A stretch of 53,744 nt of DNA from Undibacterium sp. GTDB lineage: Bacteria > Pseudomonadota > Gammaproteobacteria > Burkholderiales > Burkholderiaceae_D. The stretch lies in assembly GCF_030651495.1 (NCBI RefSeq), contig NZ_JAUSFI010000031.1, positions 1 to 53,744 on the forward strand, in the 5' to 3' direction. Under the pieces are notes generated by a model. That model saw only the letters and a program-made list of their open reading frames with translations, did not search any database and was not told the DNA's origin. How positions within the stretch are numbered: position 1 is the first letter of the stretch; the number at the start of each line of letters is the position of its first letter. A program made the translations under genes and the position numbers. Below are positions 34,283-43,568 of the stretch, piece by piece.

Positions 34283-35452
34283 TTAATTTTTCCATCTTAA
34301 ACGTTGAGCGATTCTGTCGCTTATGAAGTCTATCCACGGTAAAGGATCATTCCAACGCCAATAAGAATCAACAATTTTGTGTGATTGTGATGGCTGATCT
34401 ATCACGCCATCACCTTCTTCAAATGACCAGCGATCTGCTTGGGCATCCCGCCATATTCTGGGGGGCTCTACCGGATGAACAGGCTCTAGTGGAATCCCAC
34501 ATTCGTAACAATAGGCGGCAAGGACCAAGTTGCAGCCATTGATGGTAGCAATCTCTTCCTGAAAATCAGTTCTAGCTACAGTTGGTTCGACCATAAAAAA
34601 TCGCCCATTGCGCGCATCACGCTTATATTCCATGCTGCCCATACCCGTAAAACCAGTCTGTTGAAAGAAGGCGCGGGTGGTTTCGCTTAACTCGCTTGCT
34701 TGTTCCCAGGCGGCGGTACAACTAGCCGTACCACCTATTCGTGGCGGCCATGATCTGATCTTACGTCCGCAGAACGATCCGATCACTTCTCCTAGTTGTC
34801 CTATGTATTGCATACAAAAATAGATTTCTGCATCACTACCTTCTATCCATTCTTGCACTACCATGTCCGCAAGTATCGGTTCGATTTCAGCATACAATTT
34901 CGCTACTTCATTTGCCGAGTTGACCTTATATGCTTTCTTAAAATGGGCGCCGTAGGTATAGTTTTTTTTGCTCGGTTTCAGAACGCAGGGAAAATTCAAT
35001 GTGTGCAATTTTGTCAAATCTTGCAAGCCCTCTAATCTGACGGTTCTAGGGATCGGAGCCGCACAAGCCTCAGCCAATTCTTGGAACCCCTGCTTATGCA
35101 TTAATTGCATCAAGCGCTGATGGTCCGGCAAACGTATCAATAAATTCGGAGGAAGCTGAGCACGTTGTTCTGATACGGTATTGATGGTTTTTTCTTCGGT
35201 GAGGAAAAGCATCGCTTGACCTGGCAGTTCATTCGCAAGGATTTTAAGGCAATTAATTAGCTCGAGGCCTTCCAGTGCTGGTACCAGCATCTTACGCCCA
35301 TAGCGTGAGCGCATCGCTGGTGAAGTGATTTCTGTGTCTAGTACAATAATAGGCACGCCTGCAGGCCCTAAGCTACGCACTACCCCCAATGCATTAATGC
35401 CGCCACCGATGACAATCGCAGGCGTTTTGGATTGTTTTATCTTATTAGACAA
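34283..35452 (-). CDS. ATP-grasp carboxylate-amine ligase
   Basis: A 389-residue ATP-grasp enzyme. The N-terminus AIVIGGGINALGVVRSLGPAG is a Rossmann-like pre-grasp domain. The ATP-binding lysine region is FPCVLKPSKKNYTYG, the adenine lid is VVQEWIEGSDAEIYFC, and the metal-binding end is MEYKRDARNGRFFMVEPT. The family joins a carboxylate to an amine through an acyl-phosphate, making amide or peptide bonds. Its genes occur in cell-wall, capsule and natural-product clusters. Here it is sandwiched between two asparagine-synthetase-like genes at 67 and 37 bases, so the three probably act on one amide-bearing substituent. Substrate unknown. Confidence 0.85.
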   Translation of the reverse strand: MSNKIKQSKTPAIVIGGGINALGVVRSLGPAGVPIIVLDTEITSPAMRSRYGRKMLVPALEGLELINCLKILANELPGQAMLFLTEEKTINTVSEQRAQLPPNLLIRLPDHQRLMQLMHKQGFQELAEACAAPIPRTVRLEGLQDLTKLHTLNFPCVLKPSKKNYTYGAHFKKAYKVNSANEVAKLYAEIEPILADMVVQEWIEGSDAEIYFCMQYIGQLGEVIGSFCGRKIRSWPPRIGGTASCTAAWEQASELSETTRAFFQQTGFTGMGSMEYKRDARNGRFFMVEPTVARTDFQEEIATINGCNLVLAAYCYECGIPLEPVHPVEPPRIWRDAQADRWSFEEGDGVIDQPSQSHKIVDSYWRWNDPLPWIDFISDRIAQRLRWKN

Positions 35453-35489
35453 TGGGATCTCTATTCGATTTAACTAAGTATTTAGTAAT

Positions 35490-37214
35490 TTATTTTTCTG
35501 TATGAGTAAAAAGAGCTACTGCTTTTGCTGCATCCAGAATATATTTGTAATCGCGAATTTTTAGACGAGTTATCCAATAGGCAACTAATAACTTATTCTC
35601 CGAAAGTATATTTTTAGGGAAATTACGGTCATTTAAGATGATGCGCCAAGCTTTAATGTCTTTTAGCCGTTTTCTTTCATTTTCCTTTTTGTCAAACCAA
35701 TCTTCGTTCCACTGGTACCTCAATTTACCATATTGTTCGATTGATACTGGACATGGTACATGCCCTGGGTAAGCTTGCCAAGGAACCTCAGAAATTGCAG
35801 GTCCAAATTTTTCTAACCATTTATTGTAAAAAGCATGATTTAAAAATCCATCTATAGGTGCCGCAACGATTAGCTCAAGTAAATTGCTATCAAAAAAAGG
35901 CAGTACTACCTCGAATTTGTATAAATCTAGATTTTCGAAATAGCTGGCCAAGTGGTGCCTCTGATCATTCAATAAGAAAAATAGCAAGCCTGATTTCGCT
36001 GGATCCTGAGTGGAAAAATACTGTATCTCTCGGGTCATTTTTTCTATAGGACTATTTTGAGCTTGGTGCTTCATCTCTGATCGGAGCATTCCAAGAGGAA
36101 TTCCTAGCTTCCCAAATTCCATGAGATATTCAGCAGCCTTCCTTACATTTTTTTTTCTTAAAATTTCGACAAACATATCATCTAGATAAACATGTCCCAT
36201 GCCGACACTTCCACCGTCGCCCGACCAAACTCGGTAGGGTTTTACGCCTTGATCTAACCAGTTTTTATTGGTACTTGCCCAACTATCAAGGATAATTTTC
36301 TGACGTTTTGAAAAATCATCACTTTCAAGCCCAAGCTCGTAGTGATGAGCACCCAATGCATCGGCCGCTAGTCGGCCAAACAGATGGTCTTGAGATCCTT
36401 CTGGTGCAAAATTGAGCGTCCATACTTGCCGGCCAATGTTGCGTAGTGCCGCAACAATGCAACGTGAATCTAATCCTCCTGATAAAAAACTTAATTCCCC
36501 CGGGCTTGATTCCGTGCGGATTTTGACGGCATCAATAAAACAGTTATAGATGCGTTCTCGCAATTCTTCTTCAGAATAGTTACTCGACTCAATTCGATCC
36601 CAATTCCAATACTGATTTGCATGAATACCAGATTCATTGACTTCAACAATCTCTCCGCCGTACATACGATCAATGTCAGAAAAAACGGTATCTCGCGCCA
36701 AGCAATAACCAAAAGCCAAATGAGAAAACAGCCGCTCTGATGCAAGTTGTTTTGGAATATGCGATATATTTTTGAACATCCTCAGGGCATTGGAAAAATA
36801 AACACGACTACCAATCCGTGCAATATAGATGGGAAAAACGCCGACCTTGTCGGTGCAAAGGTGAAGAGAGTTTTTTTTCTGATCAAAGCAGACACCACAG
36901 AAGCTACCTCTGACCGCAGATAGACATTCCATATCCCCGTTTTTTAATGCCTCAATAAGTAAAGAGGCATCGACAGCACTATTTTCGATGTTTAGATAAG
37001 GTCGTCCGACGACTAAACCAAGCTTTTCACTATCGCTCTCTACAAAAAAGGTTCCTCCCAATGTACCAAAGTCAACCGTTACCAATGCAAAATGAGGTCG
37101 AGAGATGACATTTCTCTCATCCTCAGGTACGCGAGAAACGGCGTTCTTAAGCTCTTCAATTTCAGACTGATGAAAACTGGGCGAAGAAGAATCGTAGATA
37201 CCAAGAAAAAGCAT
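35490..37214 (-). CDS. Asparagine-synthetase-like protein, inactive glutaminase domain
   Basis: A 574-residue protein with an Ntn-type N-terminal domain (about 1-190) and an ATP-pyrophosphatase domain (about 215-520). The PP-loop is intact, SGGLDS at 245-250, with the second-site RVWSGDGGSVGMGH later. The N-terminus is MLFLGIYDSS, not the MCG of glutamine-dependent enzymes, so the nucleophilic cysteine is missing. The domain is otherwise recognisable (VRGSFCGVCFDQKKNSLHLCTDKVGVFPIY). It may use free ammonia or another amine, as beta-lactam synthetase-type relatives do. It starts 26 bases after the flippase gene. Only weakly similar to 32707-34215, so not a recent duplicate. Confidence 0.88.
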   Translation of the reverse strand: MLFLGIYDSSSPSFHQSEIEELKNAVSRVPEDERNVISRPHFALVTVDFGTLGGTFFVESDSEKLGLVVGRPYLNIENSAVDASLLIEALKNGDMECLSAVRGSFCGVCFDQKKNSLHLCTDKVGVFPIYIARIGSRVYFSNALRMFKNISHIPKQLASERLFSHLAFGYCLARDTVFSDIDRMYGGEIVEVNESGIHANQYWNWDRIESSNYSEEELRERIYNCFIDAVKIRTESSPGELSFLSGGLDSRCIVAALRNIGRQVWTLNFAPEGSQDHLFGRLAADALGAHHYELGLESDDFSKRQKIILDSWASTNKNWLDQGVKPYRVWSGDGGSVGMGHVYLDDMFVEILRKKNVRKAAEYLMEFGKLGIPLGMLRSEMKHQAQNSPIEKMTREIQYFSTQDPAKSGLLFFLLNDQRHHLASYFENLDLYKFEVVLPFFDSNLLELIVAAPIDGFLNHAFYNKWLEKFGPAISEVPWQAYPGHVPCPVSIEQYGKLRYQWNEDWFDKKENERKRLKDIKAWRIILNDRNFPKNILSENKLLVAYWITRLKIRDYKYILDAAKAVALFTHTEK

Positions 37215-37239
37215 AAATTTTGTCTTTATGGAAGATAGA

Positions 37240-38697
37240 CTAAGAATTAGAAAATGATTTTTGTGTTACTAGCCGCTTAAACTGGGTAAAACATTTTTTA
37301 TCAATTAGTAAAAATGCTATTAAATAGACAGTGGCCCCAACCAATGTTGCAGATAGAAAATAAAATAAAGATGAATAATTTGACCGGACAGCAAAGGTGA
37401 ATAGAGATACTGTTACATACATGACCAATGTTGTTAGGAACGGACCTACGAGTGTTTGGATAAGATCTTTAAATGCAAAACCAAGAATCTTTCTTGCTCG
37501 TCGTACGATAAAAAATGTCATGATTGGAATTCCGATGACCCATGCGAGCGATAAACCAGTCACACCATATTGCACACCTACGAAAAAACATATAGGTAAG
37601 ATATAAAGGCCTGTTAATGTGTTTTGTAGGTCAATATCTGCACGTCCGACAGCCGAAACAGCTGTGGTTAGCAATGTACAAATTGCGCGAAATGGTAGAG
37701 CGAGACATACTAGCTGTAGAGGGAAAATGGCATCGTGCCATTTTTCACCCATTAGTATCGTAACGACAAAAGGGGCAACAGCTGCAAGCCCCCAAGCTAC
37801 AGGGAATAATAGGTACGCTACTAGTTTTCCACCCAACAGCAGATCATCGCCACTAAGGGTACCATTGTGATTCATGCGTGATATTGCAGGATGTGTAACC
37901 TGGTTTATTACGCCCATTGTTTTTGACAGTGGCATAGAAGCGAGTTGCATTGCTACGGAATATACTCCAAGAGCCTCGCGGCCTAAAAAGGCGCCAGCAA
38001 TTAAGATATCCATTTGACCTAAAAAATGCCCAACGATACGGCCTATCATCGTTAGTCCTCCAAACTTCACAAGTCCTCGGACTGGCTCCAGGGAAAACGC
38101 TGGCCAGACCCATGATTGTGTTTGAAAATGCAAAAGGAAGGTGCGAAGAATGCTTCCGCAGAGAGGACTCAGAACCAGAGACCAATACCCTAATCCACTG
38201 TATGCAAATGCTAGGGTCAATATGCCACTGAACATACTCGATAAAAAATCAATTTTCGTTAATTCCCGAAAACGCATTTCACGTCGCAAATGCGCATCTG
38301 GCAAGATACCTAAAGCGCTCACTATAAATTGGCATGCCGCTACTTGGATTATTGATGTAAGTCTGCTCTCAGAATAGATCATCGAAACTAACGGCGCAGT
38401 ACCGACTAACAGCAAAGTAAATGCTGTATTTAGCAAAAGAGCAAATCCGAACAAGTTTGCAAGTTGATACTTTTCAACGACCTTCGCTTGGGTAATTGCG
38501 GCAGCAAACCCAAATTCTGCAATTAACCCAAACAGTACTGTAATTGCACCACTTAAAGCGACCAAGCCGTAATCCGAAGGAGACAATAATCTCAATACGA
38601 AAAAGGTCATCGACCAGCTAATTAGCTGCGTGATTAATCGCCCTACCGCAACCCATCTCAATCCGGAAAGTAATTCTTTATTGATATTCTTGGTCAT
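37240..38697 (-). CDS. Oligosaccharide flippase (Wzx/MOP family, WzxC-like)
   Basis: A 485-residue polytopic membrane protein with about 12-14 hydrophobic helices. The N-terminal GLRWVAVGRLITQLISW followed by RLLSPSDYGLVALSGAI is typical of the polysaccharide-transporter branch of the MOP superfamily. It should flip undecaprenyl-linked repeat units to the periplasm. It is the only flippase in the window and lies inside the middle cassette, indicating that the repeat unit it exports is the one built by these cassette enzymes. Close spacing to the next gene supports one operon. Confidence 0.92.
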   Translation of the reverse strand: MTKNINKELLSGLRWVAVGRLITQLISWSMTFFVLRLLSPSDYGLVALSGAITVLFGLIAEFGFAAAITQAKVVEKYQLANLFGFALLLNTAFTLLLVGTAPLVSMIYSESRLTSIIQVAACQFIVSALGILPDAHLRREMRFRELTKIDFLSSMFSGILTLAFAYSGLGYWSLVLSPLCGSILRTFLLHFQTQSWVWPAFSLEPVRGLVKFGGLTMIGRIVGHFLGQMDILIAGAFLGREALGVYSVAMQLASMPLSKTMGVINQVTHPAISRMNHNGTLSGDDLLLGGKLVAYLLFPVAWGLAAVAPFVVTILMGEKWHDAIFPLQLVCLALPFRAICTLLTTAVSAVGRADIDLQNTLTGLYILPICFFVGVQYGVTGLSLAWVIGIPIMTFFIVRRARKILGFAFKDLIQTLVGPFLTTLVMYVTVSLFTFAVRSNYSSLFYFLSATLVGATVYLIAFLLIDKKCFTQFKRLVTQKSFSNS

Positions 38698-38846
38698 TCA
38701 TGTAGCCCTTGTTACAAACTTATTTTGTTGTTATTTTAGCATTTATTTCGGCTAGTTTTCGTATGCTAACAAAACATTTCAATAAATTGTTTAAAAATAA
38801 ATATATTAATAGTAGTTAGATAATAATAGTTTTTGAATAAAATGCC

Positions 38847-41141
38847 TTATTTGTTTGCAACATCAGTGATTTGATTAAATACTTTAGCGAGCTGTTGTGC
38901 TCGATATTTTCTAGAGGATGCAACGATTAGTTCTTCTGGTGCAATAAACGCTTGTCCAACTTTGATCTGTTTAATAAATATATCTAAGGCACTAGTAATT
39001 GCTTCTGTAGACGTCATGTCTGCAATGTTGTAAAAGCCAGCAATGTTTAATACTTTGGCTGTTTCACCAGTTGGGTCGAGTAGGCCAAAAATAGGTTTTC
39101 GTGCCCGAAAATATTCATAAATTTTTGCTGGAATTTGAGTATTGAAGGGTGTGCCCTGAAATACGAGAAGACCATCTGCTGCCAACATTTCGCTCAATGC
39201 CTCCTGGTAAGAAATAGGAGGTTCGACGAATACAATATCGTCAATTTGTTGTTGAATAATTAGCGATTTATAATAGTCATCATCCCCTGACGCACGCAAA
39301 ATGATGCGAAGTTTGGTGGCATTTATGGTGCCGGCCAATTTCATTTTTACGATGGCGGCGAAGAATGCGGAAGGGTCTCTGCCTTCGGCGTACAACACAC
39401 CACTATGCAACAGTGTAATTGTGTCATTTTCTAATATTTTCACATCGTCATTGATGTTTTGTTGATTGATGAATCCATCTTCGTCATAGCCATTTTCAAT
39501 CACATGAAATTTTTTTTGGGTAACATTAGGATACCGTTGTACATGAGTATCGCGTGCACTATGTGTGGTGAATACAGCTGCATCGCAGCGTTGTATAGTT
39601 TGTTTTTCTATCCATCGAAAGACCGTCCGCTGCCATTTTCTTTTTGGATAATCCTCTTGTGTCATGGGATCTCTGAAGTCAGCTACCCACGCTCGACCAG
39701 TAATTCGGTGCAGGGCGAGACCGATTAAGTGAGCTGTCGCGATTGGATAGGTCGTCCAGATAACTTGAGTATTATTTTTGTATATCATTAACAAGCCCAA
39801 TGGCACGGCAGAAAGCCACCACGACACCCAACGATCTGGTAATGCAATTAGCTCAGGATAGCGGCCGAATAAACCGAGATGTCGCTTAGTATCGAGTGCC
39901 CAAGCGCGTTTTACTTGAACATGTTCAGGAAGCTGCGATAGTTGAGACGTATTTTTTCTCTCATATGCAATCGGGTTTGCAGATAGAACACTGGGTTCCC
40001 AGTTTTGTTCGTGTAGGTTTTTGCTAAAGCTAAGGGTACGTTGAATACCGCTACTGCCGGCCTGAGGTGGAAAATGAAAGGCGACTAACAAAGTATTTTT
40101 TATATACCCGTGGTTATTCTCAGCTACGCTATAGTTTTCAATAGGTATTTTTTGTGTGACTAGGTTGGCTAGCCAACTGAGCAAACGCATACTGAACCAG
40201 AATGGCGTTGCATCCCAGGGACGGCTGCGTGGTATCTGAAACAGCTCACTTTTTTTAGATGCCGCACCAAAGGCTGTGGAGAAGGCTGCACAATATCCAG
40301 CGGCTTCTACCATTTTCACGTGGCGCTGATCAAAATCCATTCCGATTTTGCCATTGGGGTAAGCAAACAAACGTAGGGGTTTACCAATAATTTTTTCCAG
40401 TATCCGTTTATTTTCTATGATTTCATGGCGCGCTGCATCATCATCGAGTTTTGTCAAAATGGGGTGTGTGATGGTATGGCCGCCAATTTCTACGCCCTGC
40501 CTTGCTAGATTTACGACCATTTCACGTGTTAACATCTGATTAGAAGCAGGTGCTTGTCCTGCCAGTTTTTCCAGTTCTTCTATTATCTTGAGTCGCCCTT
40601 CTGGGGACAAATATTTGCAATTCTCATCGATTTTTGTGACAATTTTTTTTCTAATTTCTATTCCGGATAATTCCCAAGTACCCATACCAATTGTCTGCAA
40701 ATCTAATGCCCCTTCTGGGAATCGTCGCACCGCCTCTATAATTCTGTCGTTCCACATATTGCCGTTATCTAGAAAACCAGTCGTGACAAACACCGTTGCA
40801 GGTAAACCCAGGCGGGTCAGGATAGGAAGAGCTAGATCATGGCAGGAGCGATAGCCATCATCGAATGATATGCATACCGCACGCGGCGGTATGCGATTTT
40901 CTCGGATAGCAGTAATGGCATCATATAAAGGTAATACGTTGAAGCAAGCAGCTAGAGTTTCCATTTGCCATGTGAATGTCTCAATGTCTGGCTCAGACTC
41001 CAGCAATGGGTCGTGATGCTCAAGAATACGATGGTAGGTAATGATCGATATGCGACGCTCATGGCCCAGTAACGCAATACTGTCCCCTATGCTGCGAATC
41101 AATTGTGATGTAAGGCCAGTGAGTTTTTTGTGCGCAGTCAT
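38847..41141 (-). CDS. Fusion of a NodB-type polysaccharide deacetylase and a GT4 glycosyltransferase
   Basis: One continuous frame of 764 residues. The first 340 form a NodB deacetylase with the metal motif SFDDGY (92-97) and HTITH (222-226), plus LFAYPNGKIG. Residues from about 348 form a GT-B glycosyltransferase beginning NTLLVAFHFPPQAGSSGIQR, with VWVADFRDPM-like text, HVIENGYDEDGF and PAKIYEYFRARKPI. Free-standing enzymes of this GT type start with a methionine just before 'LLVAFHFPP', so the fusion arose by loss of a boundary. The frame is open upstream to 41309, but ATG 41141 has an AAGGA site and suits the domain start. The two activities imply coupled transfer and N-deacetylation of a HexNAc. 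Confidence 0.85.
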   Translation of the reverse strand: MTAHKKLTGLTSQLIRSIGDSIALLGHERRISIITYHRILEHHDPLLESEPDIETFTWQMETLAACFNVLPLYDAITAIRENRIPPRAVCISFDDGYRSCHDLALPILTRLGLPATVFVTTGFLDNGNMWNDRIIEAVRRFPEGALDLQTIGMGTWELSGIEIRKKIVTKIDENCKYLSPEGRLKIIEELEKLAGQAPASNQMLTREMVVNLARQGVEIGGHTITHPILTKLDDDAARHEIIENKRILEKIIGKPLRLFAYPNGKIGMDFDQRHVKMVEAAGYCAAFSTAFGAASKKSELFQIPRSRPWDATPFWFSMRLLSWLANLVTQKIPIENYSVAENNHGYIKNTLLVAFHFPPQAGSSGIQRTLSFSKNLHEQNWEPSVLSANPIAYERKNTSQLSQLPEHVQVKRAWALDTKRHLGLFGRYPELIALPDRWVSWWLSAVPLGLLMIYKNNTQVIWTTYPIATAHLIGLALHRITGRAWVADFRDPMTQEDYPKRKWQRTVFRWIEKQTIQRCDAAVFTTHSARDTHVQRYPNVTQKKFHVIENGYDEDGFINQQNINDDVKILENDTITLLHSGVLYAEGRDPSAFFAAIVKMKLAGTINATKLRIILRASGDDDYYKSLIIQQQIDDIVFVEPPISYQEALSEMLAADGLLVFQGTPFNTQIPAKIYEYFRARKPIFGLLDPTGETAKVLNIAGFYNIADMTSTEAITSALDIFIKQIKVGQAFIAPEELIVASSRKYRAQQLAKVFNQITDVANK

Positions 41142-41422
41142 TTGATGGCTATCCTTATATCCAACCATGGATAGTGATCTCGGATTGAAGCATAGTTTTT
41201 TGATGGGATTGCTTATGCTCAGTCGTTGCATTAAAGTAAAACATGATGTCACAATAAATATATAAATACTAACACATAGATAGGGTATTTTTGTTTGTAA
41301 ACGTAGCATTTACAACGGGATAACATCTTTTTTTTAAATGCTGAACGCGTCCTTTGGATTGTATTATTTTTTTTCAAAAATTATCATATAATCAATTTTT
41401 TCGCAAGCGAGATGATGAAAAA

Positions 41423-43387
41423 ATGAATCCAATGCCTAGTGAGCCGTTATCAGCTATACATCAGGAAAATCATTCAATGGGGCCTGTATATCGACCGGAG
41501 GTCGACGGATTGCGTGCGCTTGCAGTTATTCCTGTAGTCTTGTTTCATGCTGGGTTTGAATGGTTCTCCGGTGGCTACGTTGGTGTCGATGTATTTTTCG
41601 TTATTAGTGGGTATCTGATCACCTTGATCATCATTAACGAACAGTCGCAGTTTAGATTTTCCATCGTCGGCTTCTACGAGCGGCGAGCTCGACGAATTCT
41701 ACCAGCCTTGTTTTTGGTCATCTTGACTTGTCTTCCTTTCGCCTGGTGGTGGATGACACCGCATCACCTAAAGTCTTTCGCGCAGAGTATAGTTGCAACC
41801 ATTTTGTTCGCGCCAAACGTCTATTTCTTTCTGAAGAGCGGTTACTTCGAGGCGGATGCGGATGAAAAGCCATTACTTCACACTTGGAGTCTCGGTGTAG
41901 AGGAACAGTATTACATCGGCTTTCCTTGGCTCGTCATAGGATTTTGGCGTTTTGGTCCAAAAGTACTGGGCGGAGTTATTGCCGCAATGCTCCTTGGCTC
42001 ACTCGTTGCCAGCGAATTGGCATCAAGGGCCTACCCGCTTGCCAATTTCTATCTCGCCCCGACACGGGCTTGGGAGCTTGCACTTGGATCTTTAGTCGCT
42101 ATTTGGTCATTTTATTATTATAAATTTAATGCGCTTCAGCAACCTAAGATTCATGAGGGAAGCCGTAACGTCTTAGCGATCCTAGGTATCGCGATGATAT
42201 GTGTACCGATGTTTTTTTATGATAAAACGACTCGCTTCCCTGGGATCAATACGATCCCACCTACGATGGGGGCAGCGCTAGTGATTTTGTTTGCGCAAAG
42301 CAATACATGGGTTGGCCGATTTCTCTCACTACGCTGGATCGTGGGTATTGGCCTCATTTCCTACAGCATTTATCTGTGGCATCAACCACTGTTTGCGTTC
42401 GCACGGCAGTATAGTACTGGCAAGCCTTCACCTTGGTTTTTTGCTGTTTTTGCTGCATTGTCTATCGTTTGCGCATACGGTACTTGGCGCTTCGTGGAAA
42501 AACCCTTCAGAGACAGGCAACGGTTCACGCGTCATCAAATTTTTGCATTATCATTTGGTGGATCTATGTTCTTTTGCGCCGTGGGTTTGACTGGACACTA
42601 TCAGGAAGGATTACCGGGGCGACTCAAGCCGGAAGTGCGGCAGATACTGAATTTTGGTGACCAGCCTGAGACGCATACAAACGGGTATCCGAAATCCGAG
42701 TGTTTTCTATCATCTGGACAAGGTGCTACCGCGATGGGGCATTGTGTTGACTTTGAAACAGCAACAGGCGAATCGGTGTTCCTGTGGGGCGATTCACACG
42801 CGGCGCAACTTTATTCTGGACTGAGTCTAGCGCTCGCTGGAGCAGGAAAATTTACCTACCTCACTTATGGTTCATGTGCTCCTTTGATCCGAATCGATCG
42901 AAAATCAAATAACCCGTGTTCTGAATTTAACGAGGTGGTTGTCGCACGTATCATTCGGGAACGCCCAGGCAGATTAATCATAGCAGCCGTCTGGGGTAAC
43001 TACGACTGGACGCAGTTGGCGTCGACTCTTCAAGTGCTGAAGGATGCCGGCATTACTCGGATTCAGGTCGTCGGTCCTGTGCCTCGATGGAATCCTTCGC
43101 TTCCGGTCGTCATGGCTCGCTTTGGCGTCGGTTTTGCTAAAGTGCCAGTCCGGACATTGCTTGGGCTAGATCCATCTACTCCACTCTTGGACGCCAAGAT
43201 GCAGCACTTTTGCTTGGAGAGAGGCATTGACTATATCTCTCCATATTTACTTCTTTGCAACGCAGAGGGTTGTATGACACGTGTCGGAGATAATGTCGAC
43301 TCGATGATGCAGTTTGATGTCTCGCACTTAACTAAAAAGGGATCGGAGTTTCTAGTGCCGCGGTTCCATGCCCTGAAAGAAGGATGA
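41423..43387 (+). CDS. OafA-type O-acyltransferase with C-terminal SGNH domain
   Basis: A 654-residue inner-membrane acyltransferase-3 protein. It begins YRPEVDGLRALAVIPVVLFH with the catalytic H42, followed by about ten helices up to residue 390. The C-terminal periplasmic SGNH hydrolase-like domain has GDSH at 456-459 and DVSH at 632-635, so its catalytic triad is preserved. It transfers acetyl groups, taken from the cytoplasm, onto hydroxyls of the polysaccharide in the periplasm. A TTG at 41354 would extend it by 23 unlikely residues. It is divergent from the deacetylase-GT fusion, and its GC content is higher than that of the surrounding cassette. Confidence 0.93.
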   Translation: MNPMPSEPLSAIHQENHSMGPVYRPEVDGLRALAVIPVVLFHAGFEWFSGGYVGVDVFFVISGYLITLIIINEQSQFRFSIVGFYERRARRILPALFLVILTCLPFAWWWMTPHHLKSFAQSIVATILFAPNVYFFLKSGYFEADADEKPLLHTWSLGVEEQYYIGFPWLVIGFWRFGPKVLGGVIAAMLLGSLVASELASRAYPLANFYLAPTRAWELALGSLVAIWSFYYYKFNALQQPKIHEGSRNVLAILGIAMICVPMFFYDKTTRFPGINTIPPTMGAALVILFAQSNTWVGRFLSLRWIVGIGLISYSIYLWHQPLFAFARQYSTGKPSPWFFAVFAALSIVCAYGTWRFVEKPFRDRQRFTRHQIFALSFGGSMFFCAVGLTGHYQEGLPGRLKPEVRQILNFGDQPETHTNGYPKSECFLSSGQGATAMGHCVDFETATGESVFLWGDSHAAQLYSGLSLALAGAGKFTYLTYGSCAPLIRIDRKSNNPCSEFNEVVVARIIRERPGRLIIAAVWGNYDWTQLASTLQVLKDAGITRIQVVGPVPRWNPSLPVVMARFGVGFAKVPVRTLLGLDPSTPLLDAKMQHFCLERGIDYISPYLLLCNAEGCMTRVGDNVDSMMQFDVSHLTKKGSEFLVPRFHALKEG

Positions 43388-43520
43388 TTAACATTAATGA
43401 TGTTGTCGTATAGAATCTTCAGTGAACATGGTGTATTCTTAAAATTATTAGTAAAACATTGCTAAAAATAAATGATTTTCGGTTAAATAATCTTCAGTGC
43501 AAACTTTTGAGGCAAAAAAT

Positions 43521-43561
43521 GAATTAAGGGGGGTACTTTGTTAAAGCTCCCCCCTTAATTC
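43521..43561. terminator. Bidirectional terminator between convergent genes
   Basis: GAATTAAGGGGGG (43521-43533) and CCCCCCTTAATTC (43549-43561) form a perfect 13-bp inverted repeat around a 15-base loop. It lies 134 bases past the acyltransferase stop and 8 bases past the stop of the convergent minus-strand gene. The short T/A ends of the stem may serve in both directions. Confidence 0.6.
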
Positions 43562-43568
43562 ACCGCAA

